From NCBI GenBank assembly GCA_017541145.1, contig JAFXZT010000081.1, positions 1 through 59,272 of the forward strand: a stretch of DNA of 59,272 nt, read 5' to 3'. The stretch comes from Bacteroidales bacterium. Its GTDB lineage: Bacteria; Bacteroidota; Bacteroidia; Bacteroidales; UBA3824. Made by a program: the position numbers and the translations under genes. Shown piece after piece: positions 7,947-15,175 of the stretch. Position 1 is the first letter of the stretch, and each line of letters starts with the position of its first letter. The notes beneath the pieces were generated by a model. The model was not told where the DNA came from. It searched no databases and worked only from the letters and a program-made list of their open reading frames with translations.

Positions 7947-8792
7947 ATGAAGAAAATTTTCTTTTCAGGTGCAGCAATTTTCATGCTTGCCCTTGGTTCA
8001 TTGACAACCACAGTTTCACTTTCATCTTGTAGCAAAGATGATGATTCAACAGTTGTTGACCTTGTTTCTGTAGACGAGGTAATTGATGCATCTAACTTTA
8101 AGATTAGAGCTAACTCAAACGGAACAATTACTTTTATTGGTGATGTTTCTTCAAATGCTAAAATCAGAACATTTCAACTTCAAGATCAGTCAGGTAAGGC
8201 CGTTTATGACTTCCTCGAATCAAATGATCAAGTTAAAGAAAAAATCAAAAACATTGCTGATGATGGTAAAGTAACAAAAGAAAAAATATTCAGTCTTACA
8301 AATATTACAAGTTCTGAAATTCCAGTTGATCTTTACACACTTGTAATCAAAACTAAAGCAACAAAGAACCCTGTAAACGTAGCTTTGGGTGAAACTTTGG
8401 ATTACAAAATCGGAGCATCAAAATCAAACACTGGTTCTTATCTCTCAATTGTTAACAATGAGGCTTTCAATATGGAAACAGCAAAAACAAAAGCTTGTGA
8501 AATTATTGCTGAATCTTCTGAAGATGGTAAGACTGTTACAGGTTTGAAAAGAGGTTCTAAGGCAGCAAATTCAGAAATCGCAGCTAAAGCTGGTAAAGTT
8601 GCTCTTTTCCAGAATGGTTCAGCTGTAGAATCTATCACTAAAGGTGGTGTTATTATCACAGCTAGCGGTTGTATTTGTAAAGTTAATGATATTGTCAACA
8701 CAGCTGATGGCGATGCTACAGTAAAAGCAGTTACCATCAAATCAGCAAGTGGTTTAACTGTTGACGTTAATGGTTATTCTTTTTCTAAATAA
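7947..8792 (+). CDS. Surface lipoprotein of unknown function
   Basis: A 281-residue lipoprotein whose signal ends in a canonical lipobox, LSSC. The next residues, SKDDDS, resemble the acidic lipoprotein export signal that sends Bacteroidota lipoproteins to the outer face of the outer membrane; surface exposure is inferred from that. The mature chain is rich in Ala, Lys, Thr and Ser and has no Cys until CICK near residue 252. It shows strand-like segments (FKIRANSNGTITFIGDV) but no known domain. Codon choice (GCT, GTT, ACA, AAA) looks like that of rpsA, suggesting high expression. It stands alone between its own promoter and terminator. Function unknown. Confidence 0.75.
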   Translation: MKKIFFSGAAIFMLALGSLTTTVSLSSCSKDDDSTVVDLVSVDEVIDASNFKIRANSNGTITFIGDVSSNAKIRTFQLQDQSGKAVYDFLESNDQVKEKIKNIADDGKVTKEKIFSLTNITSSEIPVDLYTLVIKTKATKNPVNVALGETLDYKIGASKSNTGSYLSIVNNEAFNMETAKTKACEIIAESSEDGKTVTGLKRGSKAANSEIAAKAGKVALFQNGSAVESITKGGVIITASGCICKVNDIVNTADGDATVKAVTIKSASGLTVDVNGYSFSK

Positions 8793-8825
8793 TTTCTGAA
8801 TTCATCTAGAAATTAAAATATTATT

Positions 8826-8857
8826 AAGTCCGGAGTTTTTAACTTCGGACTTTTTTT
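8826..8857 (+). terminator. Rho-independent terminator of the lipoprotein gene
   Basis: A 12-bp stem (8826-8837 with 8841-8852, one G-T pair) has a 3-base loop and a T-run to 8857, 34 bases after the stop. Confidence 0.85.
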
Positions 8858-8903
8858 ATGTAAAAAAAAAACCTTTTTCTTGATGCAAATTTCTTAGTTT
8901 TTG

Positions 8904-8933
8904 TTTGTTTATCTTAAATTTATTGTATATTTG
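8904..8933 (+). promoter_or_regulatory. Promoter of the small outer-membrane protein gene
   Basis: TTTG (8904-8907), 18 bases, TATATTTG (8926-8933). Initiation near 8940 leaves a leader of about 17 bases before the ATG at 8957. Confidence 0.65.
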
Positions 8934-8956
8934 AGGAAACTCAAAAATCAATTTGT

Positions 8957-9673
8957 ATGAAAGTATTTTGTATTCTGTTTTTTTTGTTAACTATTTGTCA
9001 GCCAGTTTTTTCCCAGTCGGATGATGTTGTTATAATTTCGTCGGACACTTCGGATTCTACTGCAAAAATTTTTAATTACAGAGGTACTGATAATTCCGAA
9101 GACGGTTGGGAAAATTATCACGAGCATATCGCAAATTCTCATCGTTTCAACAATAGTTCGTATCTGACCAAAGGTTGGAGAATTTTTTGTGAATTTGGAG
9201 TTCAAAAGGCTTTTGACCGTTATACTTGCAGCGTTTTGGATTTTTCGTTTTCTATTGGTTGGCAGCTTAATCCGTATGTCTATTTTGGAATCGGAGTAGG
9301 AGAGCAAGCTTATTTAGATCATTGGTATTATGGAACTTACGACGAAAGTGCGACTCTTGCTTTGGTTTTGCCGCTCTATATGGATTTGAGATTCGATTTT
9401 CTTGATCGCAGAATTACACCGTTTTTGGATTTGCGTTATGGTTATTCTGCTACCGACGATGAGTACAATGATTATTCCGGCATGTATATCAATCCGTCGG
9501 TAGGAGTGAGGTTATGTAAAGTAAATCTATCTTTCGGTCCTGAGTTTGTAAAACTGCATTATCCGTGGAATGTTAAAACTGTCAACAAAAATGGGGCTAT
9601 CGAATGCCATGATATAAAATTTCAGGCATCTTACATGTTTAAAATTTCATACGAATGGGGCGGAACTTTTTAG
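8957..9673 (+). CDS. Outer-membrane beta-barrel-like protein
   Basis: A 238-residue exported protein with signal MKVFCILFFLLTICQPVFSQ. After an Asp/Ser-rich linker, residues about 70-235 alternate aromatic and polar residues in strand-length segments, for example YVYFGIGVGEQAYL, PLYMDLRFDFL, TPFLDLRYGYS and MYINPSVGVRL. The last strand, YMFKISYEWGGTF, ends in Phe as outer-membrane barrels do. The size suits an 8-stranded OmpW/OmpX-like barrel; no family is recognised. The last 4 bases overlap the convergent stop of the FNR-like regulator, with no terminator between them, so the two transcripts may overlap. Confidence 0.7.
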   Translation: MKVFCILFFLLTICQPVFSQSDDVVIISSDTSDSTAKIFNYRGTDNSEDGWENYHEHIANSHRFNNSSYLTKGWRIFCEFGVQKAFDRYTCSVLDFSFSIGWQLNPYVYFGIGVGEQAYLDHWYYGTYDESATLALVLPLYMDLRFDFLDRRITPFLDLRYGYSATDDEYNDYSGMYINPSVGVRLCKVNLSFGPEFVKLHYPWNVKTVNKNGAIECHDIKFQASYMFKISYEWGGTF

Positions 9674-10359
9674 CCTACTCTGCTGAGTGTTAACAATTTA
9701 GCATGGTCGATAATCTCAATTTTTTTACCGCTTATTGTAATTATTCCGTCGTTGGAAAATGTACGCAATGTATGTATCAATTGCTCTTTGCTACAGCCTG
9801 CGTAATCTGCCAATTCTTGTCTTGAAAGGCTGAGACTGAATGACTTAGATTCGTAAATTTTGTCAGAAAGATACAATAATACATCAGCAATTCGTCCGTT
9901 GCTTTGTTTTTTGGCGATAGAAATAAAGTTGAAAATTGCTGATCTGAACATCTGAGTTCCCATACTCATTATTTCAAACAAAAATTTTCTGTTTGTTGTT
10001 GTAAAAATTTTGAATTTATTCAAATTTATTACACAGCCTTGACATTCTTCAATTGCAATTATGGTGAATAAATTTATATCTTCATTAAGAATATTTGCTA
10101 AACCCAATAATGTTTGAGCTTTGTCGATTGCTACGATAAGTTCTTTACCGTTGCTGTCGCTTACAAATTTTACTATTCCTTCAGTTAAATATATTAGTTC
10201 TGTACATTTTACACCTTGTTTGAATATAGTTTCGCCTTTTTTGTAAGTATGTTGTGTTGTAGTTTCAAAAATCGATTTAAATTCGTTTTCTGTCAGACCT
10301 TTGCAAATTCCGTGTTTGAAAAAGCAGTTATCACACTTTGTTAAATTTGTATTCAACAT
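9670..10359 (-). CDS. Crp/Fnr-family regulator with FNR-like N-terminal cysteines
   Basis: A 229-residue regulator. An effector-binding beta-roll spans about 20-125 (YKKGETIFKQGVKCTELIYLTEGIVKFV). The dimerisation helix is about 128-152. A winged helix-turn-helix lies at about 155-215 (SLSRQELADYAGCSKEQLIHTLRTF). The N-terminus has C9-X2-C12-X6-C19, and the beta-roll has C106-X2-C109. In E. coli FNR three N-terminal cysteines plus one internal cysteine hold an oxygen-labile 4Fe-4S cluster. The similar layout suggests oxygen or redox sensing, but the spacing differs, so this is inference. Gene and -7 box (10399-10392) are compact, with a leader of about 25 bases. Confidence 0.85.
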   Translation of the reverse strand: MLNTNLTKCDNCFFKHGICKGLTENEFKSIFETTTQHTYKKGETIFKQGVKCTELIYLTEGIVKFVSDSNGKELIVAIDKAQTLLGLANILNEDINLFTIIAIEECQGCVINLNKFKIFTTTNRKFLFEIMSMGTQMFRSAIFNFISIAKKQSNGRIADVLLYLSDKIYESKSFSLSLSRQELADYAGCSKEQLIHTLRTFSNDGIITISGKKIEIIDHAKLLTLSRVG

Positions 10360-10391
10360 TTTGTTTCCTTATTGTTTATTTGTTTTCGCTG

Positions 10392-10399
10392 CAAATATA
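10392..10399 (-). promoter_or_regulatory. Putative -7 box of the Crp/Fnr gene
   Basis: TATATTTG on the minus strand, 32 bases upstream of the ATG at 10359. No clear -33 element. It abuts the stop of the upstream RSH gene. Confidence 0.5.
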
Positions 10400-10419
10400 T
10401 TGAATTTATTTGTTATATG

Positions 10420-12666
10420 CTAATAAATTTCTTCACCTTCTACCATGATGTTTAGAATGCCTTCTACTTCTGAAAGTTTGTTCACGAGTTTTTCGAGGTG
10501 ATCTTGGTTTCTTACGTAAACTTCCAACTGTCCTGAAAAACTGCAATCATCGGTTTCGATGTGTATCATTTTCAGATTCAAGTCGAATTCTTGTGTTACG
10601 ATTGTTATGATTTTTTGTGCAATACCTTTTCTGTCAACACCTTCCAAATTCAGTTTGGCAATTCCGCTAAGTTCTTTTGATTCTTTCCATGTTACGGGAA
10701 TCAAACATAACGGATTTTCTTTTACTTTCATTTGTGCGTAGAGACAAGTTTTCTTGTGGATATACACACAACTTTTGTCATCTGCCAAAATTCCTATCGC
10801 ATCGTCGCCCGGCAATGTGTTGCAACATTCTGCCAATTGGTAAGTTACGTCGCCGTTGTCGTCTTTTACGAGTTGACTTATATCGGATTCGTTTTCTTTG
10901 TTGTTGTTACCGAATTGTAGTTTCCAAAATCTTACGATTGTGTTGCCGACTGCTTTTTTTACGCTGTTTTCCAGTTCTTGGGTCGTGATTTTTCCTGTAG
11001 AAACAGCATGATACAAATCTGTTTTGGTGTTGCATGAAAAATCAGACATCAAGCTGGTAGTCAGAGCTTTCTCGTTTTTTACCTTGTATTTCAGGTACAG
11101 ATTATGAAGTATATTTTGTCCCTCGGCAATTTCTACTTTTATAAAATCGTGAAGCTGCTCTTTCAAGATATTGAAAGCCTGAGTGGTTTCTACGATATTC
11201 AGCCATTCCGGTTTGGGTTGAGTGTAATTGCTTGTAACAGGTTCTACAAGGTCGCCGTTATGAAGTTTTGTACTTATTGACATCATTTTGTGGTTTACCT
11301 TGGCACCGATACAAGATTTTGCCATTTCTGGATTTTTGATGTAAGCATAGTCCAAAACTGTAGCACCCGATTTTAACGCCATAACATCGCCTTCGGGAGA
11401 GTATACCGAAATTTCGTCGGAAAGAAGGAGTTTGAAATCTTCCAAAAAGTCAAAATTCCTGATATTCGGATCTTCAAGTTTCTCCTTGATAGTCTTGAGT
11501 TTATCGTCGAATTCTGCTTTTTTGTCTTTGATTCCTTTGTATTTCCAGTGAGCTGCAAAACCGTATTCTGCAATTTCGTTCATGCGTTCGGAGCGGATTT
11601 GTATTTCCACCCAACGTTTGTTTCTTGAATCGTAAACTGTAATATGATAAGCTTCATAACCGTTTTCTTTCGGCTGTGTAATCCAATCACGAGTGCGCTC
11701 CGGATGGATGTAATAATCTTCTGATAATAATTGTACAATTTTCAGACATTCTTCTTTCTCATGCTCCGGATCTTTCGGCGTGAAAATTATTCTCAATGCA
11801 AATTTGTCGTATACTTCATCAAATGTTACATGTTTTTTTTTCATTTTTTGATAGATGGAGTACACACTTTTGGGACGGCCTTTGATATCGAATTTTATTC
11901 CGTTTTGTACAAGTTTTGCAATTATCGGAAGGCTGAATTTGTTGATATAATTTATCGACGCATTTTCCGAAAGTTGCATAAGTGAACTTATCTCGTTGTA
12001 TGCCTTTCTGTTGAGAAATTTAAAAGATAAAGTTTCCAATTCGGTTTTTATCTTACTCAATCCCAATCTGTGAGCTAATGGTACATAGATTTGCATTGTT
12101 TCGTAAGACACTTTGTATTGAGTGTCCATCGATTTGATTTCCAATGTTCTAAGATTGGTAAGTCTGTCGGCAAGTTTTATGAGAATTATTCGTATATCAT
12201 CGGTAAGTCCGAGTATAATTTTCTTGTAAACTTCTGGTTCTGAATCTTTGAAATATTCACTTGTACCTTTTATTCTTACGAGCGAATCCACAATAAACGC
12301 GATTTTCTCGTTGAAAAGGTTTGCGATGTCGTCTTTTTTGTAATCGGTCTGAAATGTTATTTCGTGAAGTAATCCCGCTGCTGCGCCCACTGCACCAAGT
12401 CCGATATCTTGTACTACAATAGACATCACGTCAAACAAATGGTATATAAAGCTATCGCCGGTGTGTCTTTTCTGACCTTTGTATACATTACGTGCTAAAT
12501 TGTATGCTTTGCGTACAAGTGCCTTGTCTTCCGGTGTTTTAAAGTAGAGATCGCCTACCATCAACTGTTCAAACATCCTGTCCGTATCCTCTTCGGTATA
12601 TACCCGTCGGTGCAAAATAGTTTCTGCCGGTGTTAATTCTTTTTTCTCTGCTCTAACTTCTGCCAT
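10420..12666 (-). CDS. RelA/SpoT (RSH) ppGpp enzyme with degenerate hydrolase site
   Basis: A 748-residue long RSH protein. An HD-type hydrolase region spans about 45-200, the ppGpp synthetase 225-375, TGS about 415-480 and ACT about 670-748. Synthetase features are intact: GRPKSVYSIYQKM (263-275), D287, NGYEAYH (335-341), and EIQIRSERMNEIAEYGFAAHW with the catalytic E355. The hydrolase keeps H76, H101 and D167. The signature HDxxED is H101-E-I-T-F-Q106, so the second metal Asp and the catalytic Glu-Asp pair are replaced. It is therefore predicted to make but not degrade (p)ppGpp, like E. coli RelA; Bacteroidota often carry a second, bifunctional RSH. Synthesis would answer amino-acid starvation at the ribosome. 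No promoter box is clear upstream. Confidence 0.92.
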   Translation of the reverse strand: MAEVRAEKKELTPAETILHRRVYTEEDTDRMFEQLMVGDLYFKTPEDKALVRKAYNLARNVYKGQKRHTGDSFIYHLFDVMSIVVQDIGLGAVGAAAGLLHEITFQTDYKKDDIANLFNEKIAFIVDSLVRIKGTSEYFKDSEPEVYKKIILGLTDDIRIILIKLADRLTNLRTLEIKSMDTQYKVSYETMQIYVPLAHRLGLSKIKTELETLSFKFLNRKAYNEISSLMQLSENASINYINKFSLPIIAKLVQNGIKFDIKGRPKSVYSIYQKMKKKHVTFDEVYDKFALRIIFTPKDPEHEKEECLKIVQLLSEDYYIHPERTRDWITQPKENGYEAYHITVYDSRNKRWVEIQIRSERMNEIAEYGFAAHWKYKGIKDKKAEFDDKLKTIKEKLEDPNIRNFDFLEDFKLLLSDEISVYSPEGDVMALKSGATVLDYAYIKNPEMAKSCIGAKVNHKMMSISTKLHNGDLVEPVTSNYTQPKPEWLNIVETTQAFNILKEQLHDFIKVEIAEGQNILHNLYLKYKVKNEKALTTSLMSDFSCNTKTDLYHAVSTGKITTQELENSVKKAVGNTIVRFWKLQFGNNNKENESDISQLVKDDNGDVTYQLAECCNTLPGDDAIGILADDKSCVYIHKKTCLYAQMKVKENPLCLIPVTWKESKELSGIAKLNLEGVDRKGIAQKIITIVTQEFDLNLKMIHIETDDCSFSGQLEVYVRNQDHLEKLVNKLSEVEGILNIMVEGEEIY

Positions 12667-12756
12667 ATTTAGTGATTGTTACTGTTTGATATTTTATACT
12701 GCTTTTTTTAGAATTTGTTTCAAAAACATCAATTGTTTTTTGGGTAAAATTTATTT

Positions 12757-13719
12757 TTAATCCAAACGGTGTCCGCAATAAGGGCAGTAATGTTTTTTGC
12801 CGTTGTCGTCTGTTGTATCATGTTTACAACTTTCGTTTGCGTTTTCTTCCGTTTCATCGTTGGAAGTGTCCGGATTTTCGTCTTCTGTTTTTGTTGATTT
12901 GTTATCTTTTATTTTGTTATCACTCTTTTGTGTTTCTTTTATCTCGCTGATTTTCTGTAAAAAACCTGCGCTAATAATACCGGTAGGCATCGCTACAAGT
13001 CCTATTCCGAGAAATGCCATAATGCCTCCTACAATTTTTCCAAGCAAGGTTTGTGGTACTACGTCGCCGTATCCGATGGTTGTAAGTGTTACAATTGCCC
13101 ACCAAAAACAGCTTATCACATTCGGAAATGCTTCCGGATAATCTTCATGTTCAGCGTAATACATAACAAATGATGATATTATCATTACTATTATAATAAG
13201 GCATGATGTTACCATCAATTCTGCTTGTTTTTCTTTGAAAACGCTGCCAATGATATCAATAGAACGATTGTAACGTGCTATTTTCAGTACTCTCAAAAAT
13301 CTAAATAGTCTGAACATCCTGAGTATTCGCAAATCTATATTTGTAAAACTCAAGTAGTATGGCAAAATTGAAATCAAATCAATCAAACCGTAAAACGAGA
13401 AAATATATTTTTTTATACTTTTCCATTTGTTCCGGTGTATTGGATAATCTTCGTCATCAAGATGCGCAGTTAAAATTCTTGATAAATATTCAAAAGTGAA
13501 CACAATTACTGTAAAAAAGTCAAATTGCAAAAAATAATCTCGGTACGGTACAAAAATCGAGTCGTCCGTTTCCAAAGTCATTTCGCCGACTGACAGTATA
13601 ATCAAAAACATCATGAAATAGTTGAATGCTTTTGATAGTTTGTTATGTTCGTCTTTTACATCAAGTAAATAATGTAGTGCACCTTCTAAATTATTATAAG
13701 ATTCTTTAATTTTTGCCAT
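12757..13719 (-). CDS. Voltage-gated K+ channel-like protein with C-terminal zinc ribbon
   Basis: A 320-residue six-TM channel. S1 is about 31-48, S2 66-86, S3 109-125. S4 (130-152) has Arg/Lys roughly every third residue (LRILRMFRLFRFLRVLKIAR). S5 is 168-190, the pore has TTIGYGD (213-219), and S6 is about 225-252. TIGYGD is the K+ selectivity filter, so a voltage-dependent K+ channel in the inner membrane is expected. The tail after S6 is a low-complexity Lys/Asp/Glu/Asn linker (258-308). It ends in YCPYCGHRLD, with C298 and H300 upstream, like a small zinc ribbon or zinc knuckle. That tail is unusual for this family and might regulate gating. tsaD lies 37 bases upstream on the same strand, so they may be cotranscribed. 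Confidence 0.88.
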   Translation of the reverse strand: MAKIKESYNNLEGALHYLLDVKDEHNKLSKAFNYFMMFLIILSVGEMTLETDDSIFVPYRDYFLQFDFFTVIVFTFEYLSRILTAHLDDEDYPIHRNKWKSIKKYIFSFYGLIDLISILPYYLSFTNIDLRILRMFRLFRFLRVLKIARYNRSIDIIGSVFKEKQAELMVTSCLIIIVMIISSFVMYYAEHEDYPEAFPNVISCFWWAIVTLTTIGYGDVVPQTLLGKIVGGIMAFLGIGLVAMPTGIISAGFLQKISEIKETQKSDNKIKDNKSTKTEDENPDTSNDETEENANESCKHDTTDDNGKKHYCPYCGHRLD

Positions 13720-13756
13720 AGTTTTTGTTCAGCTGTATTTGTAATGTAATTGATTT

Positions 13757-14776
13757 TTAGAATTTTAGTCTTGCATCCGGAGCGAGGTCCATAGTTGCAA
13801 ATTCGCCTTTCTGATATTTAAAATATCCGGCACCGGCAATCATAGCAGCATTGTCGGTTGTATATTTACGTTCAGGAATAAAAACTTCCCAACCGCATCT
13901 TTTTGCTGTTTCTGTAAGAGTATCACGGAGTTCTGAATTTGCCGCAACACCGCCGCCTATTGTTATTTGTTTGATACCTGTTTGTTTTACAGCCTTTTTG
14001 AGTTTGTCAATCAAAATGCTGATAATCGTATATTGCAACGATGCACAAAGGTCATCAATATTTTCGTCGATAAAATTCGGATTAGTTTTCATCTCGTCTC
14101 TCAATGTGTACAAAAACGAAGTCTTAAGACCGGAGAAACTGAAATCCAAATCTTTGATATGAGGTTTTGCAAATTTAAAAGCGTCGTGATTGCCCTGATG
14201 AGCGTGCTTGTCAATAACAGGTCCGCCCGGATAACCCAAACCCATTACCTTTGCACATTTATCAAAAGCCTCACCGGCAGCATCATCAATTGTACTGCCG
14301 ATAATTTCCATATCAAAATAATCGTTCACCTTTATTATTTGTGTGTGACCGCCCGATACAAGCAAAGTTAAAAACGGAAAATCCGGATTTTTAGCAACTT
14401 TGTCTTTTTCGTGTACAAACTGACTCAAAACGTGACCTTGCAAATGGTTGATTTCAATCATCGGAATATTTCCTGCCAATGCGAAACCCTTTGCAAATGA
14501 GACACCTACGAGCAGCGAACCCAACAAACCCGGACCTCTTGTAAAAGCCACGGCACTAATTTGATCTTTAGTGAGTCCCGATTGTTTAATCGCTTGATCC
14601 ACAACGGGAATAATATTTTGTTGATGAGCTCTTGAAGCCAATTCCGGTACAACTCCGCCGTAAGCAGAATGTACAGCCTGACTTGCAATCACATTAGAAA
14701 GTAAAATACCATTAGAAACTATGGCTGCCGAAGTGTCATCGCAGCTTGATTCTATACCTAAAATATTGATATCCAA
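13757..14776 (-). CDS. tsaD: tRNA N6-adenosine threonylcarbamoyltransferase TsaD
   Basis: A 339-residue ASKHA-fold protein. It transfers the threonylcarbamoyl group from threonylcarbamoyl-AMP to A37 of tRNAs that read ANN codons, working in the cytoplasm with TsaB and TsaE. ILGIESSCDDTSAA is at residues 5-18. The metal-binding His pair H111/H115 is in NHLQGHVLSQF. TRGPGLLGSL and SGGHTQ, and the C-terminal IGGGVAANSELR, are also typical. Length is normal. The frame begins at TTG (14776-14774); no in-frame ATG or GTG lies close upstream, and the family's N-terminus begins exactly here, so TTG is the likely start. Such a start often lowers expression. Confidence 0.95.
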   Translation of the reverse strand: MDINILGIESSCDDTSAAIVSNGILLSNVIASQAVHSAYGGVVPELASRAHQQNIIPVVDQAIKQSGLTKDQISAVAFTRGPGLLGSLLVGVSFAKGFALAGNIPMIEINHLQGHVLSQFVHEKDKVAKNPDFPFLTLLVSGGHTQIIKVNDYFDMEIIGSTIDDAAGEAFDKCAKVMGLGYPGGPVIDKHAHQGNHDAFKFAKPHIKDLDFSFSGLKTSFLYTLRDEMKTNPNFIDENIDDLCASLQYTIISILIDKLKKAVKQTGIKQITIGGGVAANSELRDTLTETAKRCGWEVFIPERKYTTDNAAMIAGAGYFKYQKGEFATMDLAPDARLKF

Positions 14777-15175
14777 TTTTTTGTAATTTTAAAATCTTCA
14801 AATTTCTGAAATACTAATTTATAAAGTATTACCGAAAACAGCAAAAATATATTTATTAAGAAATATTTAAAAAATTACGGTCACTTATAATTCTATAAAA
14901 CAGTTAAATATATAAGTTACTATTATAATGACGAAAAATAATTACATAATTGTTTTACATTATTCGGTATGTTTTTTGTTTACAAACAAACGATATGCGT
15001 TAGGCATTTGTGCGGTTATAAGAAAATTGACTTTTGAAAATTTAACACAAACTAAATATTAAAAGTCAACAAATTCTTGTGATAATCAAAAAAATAGTAT
15101 TAACTTTGCAGCTGAAAATTTATATCTATAAATAAAGTCTAACACATTAAATTTTTTACAATTAATTAATTTTAA
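14777..15175. other. Divergent intergenic region between tsaD and rpsA
   Basis: About 400 AT-rich bases. On the tsaD side TATTTTTG (14849-14842, minus) is a possible -7 box. On the rpsA side the promoter is at 15076-15108. The rest (about 14860-15070) holds no open frame, hairpin or repeat that I can support. Confidence 0.6.
15076..15108 (+). promoter_or_regulatory. Promoter of rpsA
   Basis: CTTG (15076-15079), 21 bases, TAACTTTG (15101-15108). Initiation near 15115 gives an A/T-rich leader of about 61 bases with ATTAATTAATTTTAA just before the ATG, a usual ribosomal-protein leader in this phylum. Confidence 0.6.
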
